Shown piece by piece: positions 32,788 through 41,088 of a DNA stretch of 46,928 nt (within the stretch, counting starts at the first letter, position 1; each line of letters opens with the position of its first letter). The translations under genes were made by a program, and so were the position numbers. The notes below the pieces were generated by a model, which saw nothing but the letters and a program-made list of their open reading frames with translations, had not been told where the DNA came from and searched no databases. The stretch is from Planctomycetia bacterium (lineage in GTDB: Bacteria > Planctomycetota > Phycisphaerae > Phycisphaerales > SM1A02), in the NCBI GenBank assembly GCA_005787685.1, contig SYAC01000033.1, positions 1-46,928 of the forward strand, given 5' to 3'.

Positions 32788-34400
32788 TGCGCAATGGCGT
32801 CGGCTCGATGCTCGCGTAGAACCGTGACTTTGATCTCGCCAGGGAAAGTCATTTCGGCCTCTACTTGCTTGGCGATTTCCTGCGCGATGGTGAAGCAGCG
32901 CGCGTCATCGGTTTGTTTGGCGTTCACAATTACGCGGACTTCGCGACCGGCTTGAATGGCGTAGGCCTCCGCAACACCTTGCTGCAATTTTGCGATGTGT
33001 TCAAGTTGCTCAAGGCGCTTGATGTAGTGTTCCATGCTTTCACGCCGAGCGCCTGGACGCGCACCGCTGAGTGCGTCGGCGGTGGTGACAATGGGCGTGT
33101 AAGGCGTTGTGGTGGGAATGTCGTTGTGATGGCCACCAATGGCGTTAAGCACGGCTTCGTTTTTCTCATTGTGGCGTTTGGCGAAATCCATACCAATAGC
33201 GGGGTGGCCACCCTCAATTTCGTGGTCCATGGCTTTGCCAATGTCGTGCAAAAACCCGGCGCGCCGCGCCACGGTTCCATCAAGACCAAGTTGATTGGCG
33301 ATGAGCTGACTTAGAAACGCAACTTCAATGGAGTGGCGTAAAACATTTTGCCCGTAACTGGTGCGATAGTGCAGACGACCCATCATTTCAATGATCTTGA
33401 CATGCAAGCCTGGAACGCCGGCCTCAATGGCGGCGTCGTTGCCAGCCTTCATCATGCGCTCATGAATATCGTGGCGCGATTGCTCCACAACCTCCTCGAT
33501 ACGCGCAGGATGCACTCGGCCATCAGCTACAAGCCGCTGCAACGCCTCAACCGCGACGGCCTGGCGTACGCGGTCAAAGCAACTAATAGCGATCACGCCC
33601 GGCGTGTCGTCAATCAGAACATCAACGCCGGTGGCGCGTTCAAAGGTGCGAATGTTACGACCCTCACGACCAATGATGCGACCCTTGAGGTCATCGGATG
33701 GAAGCTTGACTGAGCGAACCGTGGCATCGGTGGCGGACTCGCCGCCGTAGCGTTGCATTGCCATGATTGTGATTTCGCGGGCACTCTCGCGCGCCTTCAA
33801 CTCTGCGTCTTGAATAATTTTGTGCTGCAACACGGCGGCGTCGCGCTGGCTCGCATCACGCACCTCCTGCATGAATTGCTCTAGCGCCTGCTCTTGCGTG
33901 AGACCGCTTAAGTCCGACAGGCGCTGAAGGTTTTGCTCCAACACGCGCTGATTTTCCGCCAGCACCAAGGTTTGCTTGGCTTGCGTTTCTTGCAGTGCTT
34001 GCGAGCGTTTTTCAATGGCGTCTTCGCGTTGTTCTAGTTGCTCTAAACGCTTCTCCACGGATATTTCGCGGCGGTTCACGCGCTCTTGCGCGTCTTTGGT
34101 GTCGGCGAGTGACTGCGCAATTTGCTTATCGGCTGCAACACGGCGCTCATTTGCGCGTCGCTCAGCCTCAAGTTCCAAAGCACTGGCCTTGGCCGTTGCT
34201 TCAATACGCGCACTCTCAATCAGTTGCTCGCCCTCACGGCGCATGCGTTGTAATTTGCGCCCAGAGAGCATCCATAGGGCAATAATCACGGCGGCCGATA
34301 CAACAACAATTGCGATCGCAATCATCGAGGCGGGACTGAAGGCGGAATCAGTAGCGGAAATTGCCGCGAGTTGCGGCAAGAAAATCATCGGTGAAGGCAT
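32784..34400 (-). CDS. rny: Ribonuclease Y
   Basis: A 538-aa protein with the RNase Y architecture: one N-terminal membrane helix (about residues 25-45), a long charged coiled coil (about 50-210), a KH domain (GRIIGREGRNIRTFE, from about 239) and an HD phosphohydrolase domain (LRHSIEVAFL; FLHDIGKA with His385-Asp386). It starts mRNA decay as a membrane-bound endonuclease. A perfect AAGGAGG lies 4 nt before its ATG. It converges on and overlaps the end of the DUF1634 gene. Confidence 0.95.
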   Translation of the reverse strand: MPSPMIFLPQLAAISATDSAFSPASMIAIAIVVVSAAVIIALWMLSGRKLQRMRREGEQLIESARIEATAKASALELEAERRANERRVAADKQIAQSLADTKDAQERVNRREISVEKRLEQLEQREDAIEKRSQALQETQAKQTLVLAENQRVLEQNLQRLSDLSGLTQEQALEQFMQEVRDASQRDAAVLQHKIIQDAELKARESAREITIMAMQRYGGESATDATVRSVKLPSDDLKGRIIGREGRNIRTFERATGVDVLIDDTPGVIAISCFDRVRQAVAVEALQRLVADGRVHPARIEEVVEQSRHDIHERMMKAGNDAAIEAGVPGLHVKIIEMMGRLHYRTSYGQNVLRHSIEVAFLSQLIANQLGLDGTVARRAGFLHDIGKAMDHEIEGGHPAIGMDFAKRHNEKNEAVLNAIGGHHNDIPTTTPYTPIVTTADALSGARPGARRESMEHYIKRLEQLEHIAKLQQGVAEAYAIQAGREVRVIVNAKQTDDARCFTIAQEIAKQVEAEMTFPGEIKVTVLREHRADAIAH

Positions 34401-34404
34401 AACG

Positions 34405-34411
34405 CCTCCTT
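34405..34411 (-). promoter_or_regulatory. Consensus Shine-Dalgarno of RNase Y
   Basis: On the minus strand AAGGAGG, then CGTT, then ATG 34400. It is the only full-consensus site I found in the window; most genes here have a partial site or none. Confidence 0.8.
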
Positions 34412-34537
34412 TTTAAAGAACAGACTGGCGATGCGCAATGCTCGCCGCGTCAAAAGTGACCCTGGACCGATGAGTGATAAAACATACAGTCAAGTGAAGC
34501 GAATCGGTCAAAGCCATGTGGCGCTTGGTCCGTGGAA

Positions 34538-34567
34538 ATTGGAATCCAATCGTGTTAGTCCGATTGG
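34538..34567. promoter_or_regulatory. Overlapping inverted repeats upstream of the ABC-2 permease
   Basis: ATTGGA-A-TCCAAT (34538-34550) overlaps CCAATCG-(8 nt)-CGATTGG (34546-34552 with 34561-34567). They share one CCAAT half-site. They lie 78 bp before the permease start in the 244-bp divergent region 34401-34644, which holds no gene. A regulator site or alternative hairpins are possible. Confidence 0.4.
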
Positions 34568-34644
34568 TTTAAGAATGTGATTATGGTTGAGAATTTGTTC
34601 AGGGTCAATAGGTTTATTGCCTACGAAGCCTTTAGACTGAGGGT

Positions 34645-36471
34645 ATGACGCGCCTGCTGAACTGGCTTCTGGCCTTGGGACCCACCAACGCGGTGGCTCT
34701 GCGGATTGTTAAAGGTGCCAGTAATCGCACCCGTCATTTGATGATTCGGTCAGTGTATTTAGGCGTTTTAATGGTGCTGGTTGTCATCTCGTTGCTTGGT
34801 CCTGGCGGCAGCATGAAAGACTTGGCCCAACGCGGAGCCAGCGCCTTTACGTTGATCAGCTACGGACAAGTAGCGGCGATTTGCTTGTTGACACCCATTT
34901 TCATGGGGGGTGCCATTGCGCAAGAGAGCAACCGAAAGACTTGGGAAATATTGTTGACCACGCCTCTTACCAGTTTGCAAATTATTTTAGGGAATGTATG
35001 TGGGCGACTATTTTTTGTGATGGTGCTGCTGGTAGCTATTTTCCCTCTATTTATAGTGACGCAAATATTTGGTGGCGTGCGTGGCGAAAGCGTTGTGGCA
35101 AGTTTGCAAATTTCGTTCGTGGTGGCCTTGGTCATGGGCTCAATCGCCATAGCCCTCAGCGTGTTTCGCAACGCCGGCAAGCGTGGGATTTTTATTTTTT
35201 ACGTGGCAGTGGTTCTCTATCTTGCGGCGACATTTGCGCTGGATAGAGTGAGCCGCGAACCAATCGCCGTTGGTTCCAATACGCAGTGGACAACGGTGTG
35301 GACTCCGCTGAATCCATTTCTCACTTTGGAAAGCGTGCTCTTGACCAATCGCTATCGACCCCAAGGGTTCTCGCAAAGTGAAAGTGGTGTATTTCGACGA
35401 TTATGGTTGGGTGATCCATTGCAGGCGCAACTGTATCTGTCACTTGTCGTGGCGTTTGTATTCATTGTGTACGCCACCTTGCGTGTGCGCTTGATTGGCA
35501 CCCGAACGGAAGTGGTCAGCACATGGTGGTCTAGATTGGCGCACCACCTGAATCTAAAAAATCAGCGTACAGCGCGGCATGTTTGGCAAAACCCAATCGC
35601 GTGGTGGGAAGTCAATTTGCGCTTGGCAACGCCGCTTGCTCGGTTTATGCGCTGGGGATTTTTATTTTGTGGTTGCGTGCTTGGCGCGGCGCTTCTGGGC
35701 TTACATTACGGCGGCGTTCTAAACACATTGGCACTTCGAACTTTTCTTGCCGCGGTGGTGATAAGCGAAGTCCTGCTTGCAGTTCTTTTAGCGGTGGGAG
35801 TGAGTGCGACGGCGGTGAGTCGCGAGCGCGAGGATGGCTCGCTTGATTTATTGCTGACAACTCCAATTCAACCTGGCGCATATTTGTCAGGTAAGTTGCG
35901 CGGACTCATCACCGTGTTGTGGCCCATGATCGCGGTGCCATCCATCACATTGTTACTTGGCGCGTTATATGTGCTCAGCAACGGACTTGGAGCGGGCGAC
36001 ATAACCACGCTCGAACTTGTTGAAACAACCCAAATGAATGTGCCCTTCGTCTTACCCATTGCTGCAAGTGTTTTCCCATTTGTGTTGACCGCGTTCCTTG
36101 CATTTGTGGTCATGACTGGATTAAGTTGGAGCATTAAATCCAATGGCGTGATAGGAGGTACGGTGGGGGCGTTGGGAATAATCGTGTCGGTCATGACCAC
36201 CATTGGTTTGTGTGGCGCGGCCAGCGGTGGCAGTATTGCGTTTGTTGGTCCAATGTTGAATTGCTTAAGTCCATTGAATTTGGTCGTGGCCACGGTTTCG
36301 CCCGCGCAGGCCATTCCCGCAAGCATGCAACTGCAATCAGGGCTAACTATGTCGTTCTTGTGGGGAGCAACGCTGAGTGTGGCGCTCTATGTGGGATTCA
36401 CATTTGGCATACACGCCGCAATAAAACGCACTTTTATGATGACGGTACGGCGGCTGTCTGGCTTGAAGTAG
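34645..36471 (+). CDS. ABC-2 type permease with two tandem homologous halves
   Basis: A 608-aa polytopic membrane protein of about twelve hydrophobic segments. The ABC-2 signature occurs twice: QESNRKTWEILLTTPLTS near residue 93 and REREDGSLDLLLTTPIQP near residue 393, exactly about 300 residues apart, each followed by a G-N/K loop and further helices. It therefore looks like two permease units fused by duplication, enough to form a whole transmembrane channel alone. Such permeases (NosY/GldF-like) need an ATPase subunit, which is not in the window. The substrate is unknown. Its 3' end overlaps the convergent lipoprotein gene by 38 bp. Confidence 0.8.
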   Translation: MTRLLNWLLALGPTNAVALRIVKGASNRTRHLMIRSVYLGVLMVLVVISLLGPGGSMKDLAQRGASAFTLISYGQVAAICLLTPIFMGGAIAQESNRKTWEILLTTPLTSLQIILGNVCGRLFFVMVLLVAIFPLFIVTQIFGGVRGESVVASLQISFVVALVMGSIAIALSVFRNAGKRGIFIFYVAVVLYLAATFALDRVSREPIAVGSNTQWTTVWTPLNPFLTLESVLLTNRYRPQGFSQSESGVFRRLWLGDPLQAQLYLSLVVAFVFIVYATLRVRLIGTRTEVVSTWWSRLAHHLNLKNQRTARHVWQNPIAWWEVNLRLATPLARFMRWGFLFCGCVLGAALLGLHYGGVLNTLALRTFLAAVVISEVLLAVLLAVGVSATAVSREREDGSLDLLLTTPIQPGAYLSGKLRGLITVLWPMIAVPSITLLLGALYVLSNGLGAGDITTLELVETTQMNVPFVLPIAASVFPFVLTAFLAFVVMTGLSWSIKSNGVIGGTVGALGIIVSVMTTIGLCGAASGGSIAFVGPMLNCLSPLNLVVATVSPAQAIPASMQLQSGLTMSFLWGATLSVALYVGFTFGIHAAIKRTFMMTVRRLSGLK

Positions 36472-37150
36472 CAGGTTCATTGATCAGGTTTTGAATCTCC
36501 GCCAAGATGGTTCGCTCGGATGCTTCGTCGCGGCCCACGGGTGTCCAAGTTGTTTGCGTGCGAGTGGAACCGTCGGTGACTCCAGGTGTGGGTGTTTGTG
36601 TTTGACTTGTCAGCGTGGCGCTCCAGGGGTGTATGCGAATTCCGTCCGTGAAGTTGCGCTCCACAAATACGCGCGCACGAATTTCAATTAGTCCATTGTA
36701 ATTTTCTAAATCAAAGCGCTTCAGGTCATCCTTAGAGCCAGGCTCCGCGGGTCCAGTCATTGTGGCAATCGACTCGATGGATTCGGGTCGCCAATCTTTT
36801 GGCGTGAATACAAATCGAACACGGCGCCTTTGAAACTGCGCGGTGTTTTCCACTTTTTGTAATGCCCCCGTGCTATCAAAACGCCAAGGCTCAATCCAAC
36901 TTCCAATTGTTCTTGGCTCGGTTTCAATGATGCCCGTGGTCCGGTCAGCGGCCTGCGGCGGCATTCCCGCGCTGCGACTAGCCTCAATACAGGCTGTAAA
37001 TGCCTTGGAATAGTCGGTGGAATCAATTTCAATCACCGTTGGTCCGCTCATGGTGTTGCAACCAGTCAACACAAGTACGCAACTTGCCAACACGCCACAA
37101 AGCAGCGCGCCATGTTTGCCAATAATTGCGTGGATGGGTGATGCGGACAT
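36434..37150 (-). CDS. Lipoprotein of unknown function
   Basis: A 238-aa protein from ATG 37148-37150. This start gives a clean lipoprotein signal: positive residues, a hydrophobic core and lipobox LTGC (Cys31). The longer open frame up to 37348 is basic and has no role. The mature part is beta-rich with a charged, Thr-rich segment and the phrase TDYSKAFTACIEASRSAGM near its start. I do not recognise a named family. It diverges from the OppB-like gene with only 46 bp between starts. Confidence 0.7.
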   Translation of the reverse strand: MSASPIHAIIGKHGALLCGVLASCVLVLTGCNTMSGPTVIEIDSTDYSKAFTACIEASRSAGMPPQAADRTTGIIETEPRTIGSWIEPWRFDSTGALQKVENTAQFQRRRVRFVFTPKDWRPESIESIATMTGPAEPGSKDDLKRFDLENYNGLIEIRARVFVERNFTDGIRIHPWSATLTSQTQTPTPGVTDGSTRTQTTWTPVGRDEASERTILAEIQNLINEPATSSQTAAVPSS

Positions 37151-37196
37151 AGGTGCGCTCAGTGTAGTGCGTATTTCACTAGCATTGTGCTTGATC

Positions 37197-38150
37197 ATGT
37201 TGTCCTTGTTCTTTCGCCGACTAGCTCTCATTCCTCCGCTTTTGTTGGCCATGTACACCATCACATTTGCGTTGGCATGGTTGATTCCTGGAAATCCGCT
37301 GGAAAATCCAGAGGGCCGCCGTCCGCCACCCGAAGTGGTTGAGGCCATGAAAAAGCAATATCACTTGGATGACCCGGTGGCTTTCTATTTTGAATATTTG
37401 GGCAAAGCCAGTGGCATGAGCTATGTGTTCGGAAACGCGGCGCGGCCGTTTGATCTTGGGCCCAGTTTGCGCCAACCGGATTGGAGTGTGAATGAAATTT
37501 TGCGTGACGCGCTTCCGGTGAGCGTGACATTGGGAAGCGCCGCTATGTTGCTGGCACTTACAATTGGATTGACCGCCGGGGTTGTGAGTGGGCTGCGTCC
37601 GCGTGGCGTGATGGATGCTGCCGGGCAAATTTTTGCAATGGTGGGAGTGAGCGTGCCCAGCTTTGTGATTGGCGCGTTTTTGCTTTTAATTTTTGCCGCC
37701 AAACTTGCATGGTTTCCCGTGGGTGGTTGGGGGCGCATTTCCAACATTGTCCTACCCGCGATTGCTCTTTCCCTGCCTTTTTCCGCAGCGGTTGCGCGTT
37801 TGGTGCGTGTGGGCATGATTGAGCAAATGACAAGCGAATATGCGCGTACCGCGCGCGCCAAAGGATTGTCGCGCCCGCAAGTTGCGGTCAATCATGTTTT
37901 AAAAAACGCGTTTCTTCCGGTATTAAGTTGGCTGGGACCAGCCACCGCGGTGGCGCTCACCGGTTCGTTTGTGGTGGAAAAAGTGTTCGCCGTGCCTGGT
38001 CTTGGTCGTCACTTTGTCGACGCGGTTTTAGGCAAGGACATTACGCTGATCATGGGCATCACCTTGGCATATGGATTTCTGGTGGCGTTGTTCAATTTAG
38101 CGGTGGACATGTTGTACGCATGGATTGATCCGCGCATTCAACAAGCCTGA
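37197..38150 (+). CDS. Oligopeptide/dipeptide ABC transporter permease (OppB/DppB family)
   Basis: A 317-aa permease from ATG 37197, which places the first membrane helix at residues 8-28. The frame extends to 37017, but that region is the antisense of the lipoprotein signal. The N-terminal TFALAWLIPGNPLE block, the DDPVAFYFEYL stretch and the EAA loop (EYARTARAKGLSRPQVAVNHVLKNA) are typical of OppB. It takes up peptides with OppC, OppD, OppF and a binding protein. The partner permease and ATPases are absent; only a binding protein is adjacent and it is convergent, 6 nt away. Confidence 0.88.
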   Translation: MLSLFFRRLALIPPLLLAMYTITFALAWLIPGNPLENPEGRRPPPEVVEAMKKQYHLDDPVAFYFEYLGKASGMSYVFGNAARPFDLGPSLRQPDWSVNEILRDALPVSVTLGSAAMLLALTIGLTAGVVSGLRPRGVMDAAGQIFAMVGVSVPSFVIGAFLLLIFAAKLAWFPVGGWGRISNIVLPAIALSLPFSAAVARLVRVGMIEQMTSEYARTARAKGLSRPQVAVNHVLKNAFLPVLSWLGPATAVALTGSFVVEKVFAVPGLGRHFVDAVLGKDITLIMGITLAYGFLVALFNLAVDMLYAWIDPRIQQA

Positions 38151-38156
38151 CAAAAG

Positions 38157-39947
38157 CTACTTTTGAATCTTCAAGTCGCCAAGATATTGCTCAAGACGCG
38201 GGTGGTGGCTGAGGCCGGTGAGCCGTGTGGGGTCATACATATACACCGTGACATAATGGCAAATTGGAATCATGGGCATATCGCGCTCGGTGATGATGCA
38301 TTCCGCTTGGAGCAAAATCTCAAATCGGCGCGCTGGGTCAATTTCATTGGCGGCCTTGTCCAGCAAAGCGTCAAACTCAGCGCACGCGTACTTGCGATCA
38401 TTGTTGCCATCGCCAACGCGGCATAAATCAAGCCATGTTGTTGGATCGCCGTAGTCGCCATACCAGCCACCTCGGGCGATCATGAAATCGCCTTGTTTTA
38501 AGGCATCCTTGTAGCCAAGTGGATCGCGGCTGCGCGGTGCGGATGGGATGCCCAAAGTCTCTCGCCACATGGCGCCGAGCGCGCCGGCCATATCGCGGTA
38601 GCGGGGGCTGCCAGCGGAATACATAATTTCAACGGTTGGAAATTTTTCGCCATTCTCATTTTCAACCACTCCGTCTTTGTCGCGATCTTTCCAGCCAGCG
38701 CTTGCCAGTTCGGCTTGTGCACGCGCTGGATCGAATGGAAGTCCCTTGGGTGTTTGATATCCAACAATTGATCCCGGTGGAATAAATGTAGTCGCCACAC
38801 TTTCATCAAGACGGGTTATGTTTTGAACAATGGCTGCCTTATCTACCGCCAGCGCGAATGCGCGGCGTACTGCGGCATTGGCGAATGGATTGACGCGCCC
38901 ATCCGACAATGTTGGTCGGCAATTGAAGGAGAAAAAATCCGTTCCAAACGCGTCAAGCACCTGCAGATTGCTTCGTGTTCCACGCTTGACCTCCTGAAAC
39001 ATGTCGCCGCGATACTCAACCACGGTGTCTGTCAGCCAATCAATGTCGCCGTTTTCAAAGGCCAACACTGCGGTGTTAGGATCCTCAATGGGAATGCTTT
39101 CAATCGTTTGACTGGCAACATTGGCGGCATTCCAGTAGTAAGGATTTTTTTCAAAGCGCATAGAGCGCTTGGGCCGCCATTGCACAAGTTCATATGGACC
39201 ATTGCTGACAAGCGTGCCTCCCTTGGTCCAGCCTGGATCTTGTTCTAATTGCGCGGTGCGTGGATTGATGCGCGTGTATTGTTCAACCAGTGGCGCGTAC
39301 ACGGGAAACATTGCTGGAAAGGCGCATAAATCAAGCCAATAAGCAACCGGGCGCTCTAGACGCACCACCAATGTGTGATGGTCCGGCGCCGACAATCCAA
39401 CCTGTGATGCAAAGCGTGATTCGGTTTCTTGCCAAAGTTTGCGTGCGGATTGCGCGTCGCCGGGTGTCTTTAAAAAATCTGCGAGCGCCTTCGTACGCCA
39501 CTCAAAGAAATCTTGAGCGCCTTCGATGGATAAAAAGAATCCGGTGTAGTCGGCGGCAAGATCGGGCACAATGGCTCGCCGCCACGCGTAGATAAAATCC
39601 TCGCTGGTGACGGGCTTCCCATTCGACCAACGCGCATCGGGTCGTAAATAAAATGTCCATGTTCGGCCATCGTCGCTGCGCTGCCAATGCGTAGCCACGG
39701 CCGGCTTGGGAGTTCCATGTTCCCCATCCACACTGACCAAGCCCTCAAATAGACTGCGCGAAGTGCGGACATCGTGTTGGTAACTCAGTCGCTGCGGATC
39801 AATCGTGAAATTTTCACTGGTATTGGCGAACACAATGTCAGCACGCGGAAGGGGACGATCAAGCCAGACGCTGATCAGAATGAGCGCGCCAAGAAAAAGA
39901 AATGGCGCAACAATTCGAACACGGGGCAGAATGCCCGAAGAACGCAT
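38157..39947 (-). CDS. Peptide ABC transporter substrate-binding protein (OppA family, SBP_bac_5)
   Basis: A 596-aa extracytoplasmic binding protein. It has an N-terminal hydrophobic anchor (VAPFLFLGALILISVWL) with no lipobox, then the family hallmarks: TSRSLFEGLV, W.F.LRPDARWSNGKPVTSEDFIYAWRR, SNGPYELVQW and PFANAAVRRAFALAVDK. Family members capture oligopeptides for import. Although it is on the opposite strand to the OppB-like gene, the two end 6 nt apart and probably serve one transporter. It lies 38 nt downstream of the hypothetical secreted protein on the same strand. Confidence 0.9.
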   Translation of the reverse strand: MRSSGILPRVRIVAPFLFLGALILISVWLDRPLPRADIVFANTSENFTIDPQRLSYQHDVRTSRSLFEGLVSVDGEHGTPKPAVATHWQRSDDGRTWTFYLRPDARWSNGKPVTSEDFIYAWRRAIVPDLAADYTGFFLSIEGAQDFFEWRTKALADFLKTPGDAQSARKLWQETESRFASQVGLSAPDHHTLVVRLERPVAYWLDLCAFPAMFPVYAPLVEQYTRINPRTAQLEQDPGWTKGGTLVSNGPYELVQWRPKRSMRFEKNPYYWNAANVASQTIESIPIEDPNTAVLAFENGDIDWLTDTVVEYRGDMFQEVKRGTRSNLQVLDAFGTDFFSFNCRPTLSDGRVNPFANAAVRRAFALAVDKAAIVQNITRLDESVATTFIPPGSIVGYQTPKGLPFDPARAQAELASAGWKDRDKDGVVENENGEKFPTVEIMYSAGSPRYRDMAGALGAMWRETLGIPSAPRSRDPLGYKDALKQGDFMIARGGWYGDYGDPTTWLDLCRVGDGNNDRKYACAEFDALLDKAANEIDPARRFEILLQAECIITERDMPMIPICHYVTVYMYDPTRLTGLSHHPRLEQYLGDLKIQK

Positions 39948-39985
39948 TTATTTGCCCTTTACCTTACAACGCATAAACATATGCA

Positions 39986-41002
39986 TTACGACGAGGACTT
40001 TGCATTTGGTTTTGGCTTTTGCAACCCAACCTGTGTGTCCACGACTTCTGCCATGGCTGCAATGCTTTTACCAGATTGAATCAAGGATGTATCTGAAGCC
40101 GGAGAAGATGTCGCGACCATTTCGGCAAGCTTGTATGCTTTTTGTGTGATTGATACAATTGGAGCAGAAATCGCCTTTTTTTCCGCTGGAGTTGAGTTGC
40201 TCACCAGCATGTCCCGTAAAAAAATCATGCCTCTTTGCGCCGCGAAAACTTGTTGCGGATCGTTTGCGTTCGAGGCCTTTTGAATACTGATTTCAAGCAC
40301 TTTCAGAAATTCGCCGCGCGTGATTTTGACTTGTGGCTCGAATTGAGCCACCTGCGAGGCCAAAGAAAGAGCCGCCAATGCTTGAAGATCATGGACGGTG
40401 ACAATCCAATTATTTTCATTTTCCGCCGCTTCACGAATGCGCCGCGCCGCACCATCCACTTGAGGAGCCGTTAAATTTCCAGATGTAATGCAGTTTGGCA
40501 ACAGGCGGCTAGCAGAAATGCGAATCACGCCATCTTTTTGTTTGGCGGGGGTGGATTGGTCAATTAAAATATCCAGCGCCTCCCAAGAGCGCGTCCAGCG
40601 AATAACTTGTAAAAAATTGCTGATTCGATATTCATTATTTGTGTCGATTATTTTTGCCACCCAGGGCTTCAGGCTGTCGAAGCAGGCGCGTACAAAAATT
40701 GGAGTAGCCCCTTGTTGTCGAAGCAGCATCACGATATCGTTTGTCGCCTGCCTCACAGCTTTGGTATCGCCACTTAAAATTTGACCAGCGCGGTCCGCAA
40801 TAAACGCGTTGATTTGTTTTTGACCAGCGGCATCAATCCCTTTTGTGCTTAAGACATATTCCTTATTGGGTGGCGAAATTTTTGGCGCGTTGGTTACCCC
40901 CGCTGAATTGGCATTGGGTGGCGACTTGGTGTCCTGGGCAATCGCGGCGCGCGTGTTTATTACAATTGCGAATAATAAAGCGATGGTGTTGAAATGTCTC
41001 AT
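39986..41002 (-). CDS. Secreted protein of unknown function
   Basis: A 338-aa protein from ATG 41000-41002. The start gives a signal peptide (MRHFNTIALLFAIVINTRAA, cleavage near AIAQ). The mature part is alpha-helical with repeat-like helices (KAVRQATNDIVMLLRQQG, then RIREAAENENNWIV and ALAALSLASQVA), reminiscent of HEAT/ARM-type scaffolds, but I see no motif that names a family. The open frame extends to 41203 without a plausible signal. It diverges from the secreted TPR protein across an 86-bp region with a dyad. Confidence 0.65.
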   Translation of the reverse strand: MRHFNTIALLFAIVINTRAAIAQDTKSPPNANSAGVTNAPKISPPNKEYVLSTKGIDAAGQKQINAFIADRAGQILSGDTKAVRQATNDIVMLLRQQGATPIFVRACFDSLKPWVAKIIDTNNEYRISNFLQVIRWTRSWEALDILIDQSTPAKQKDGVIRISASRLLPNCITSGNLTAPQVDGAARRIREAAENENNWIVTVHDLQALAALSLASQVAQFEPQVKITRGEFLKVLEISIQKASNANDPQQVFAAQRGMIFLRDMLVSNSTPAEKKAISAPIVSITQKAYKLAEMVATSSPASDTSLIQSGKSIAAMAEVVDTQVGLQKPKPNAKSSS

Positions 41003-41037
41003 TTCTATTGTGACTTTATATAAAAGTGACCATGTAT

Positions 41038-41060
41038 GAATTTTAATGGAAACAAAATTC
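41038..41060. promoter_or_regulatory. Inverted repeat in a divergent promoter region
   Basis: GAATTTT (41038-41044), 9-nt spacer, AAAATTC (41054-41060): perfect 7-bp arms placed in the 86 bp between two secreted-protein genes. TATATAAAA at 41017-41025 lies beside it. It could be an operator controlling both genes. Confidence 0.4.
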
Positions 41061-41088
41061 CAAAGGTAATGAAGGTTACACTGCAAAA

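Noticed and set aside
37151-37348. N-terminal extension of the lipoprotein frame up to 37348
   Set aside because: The extension is basic, overlaps the OppB-like coding start in antisense and would bury the signal peptide; ATG 37150 gives a proper lipobox.
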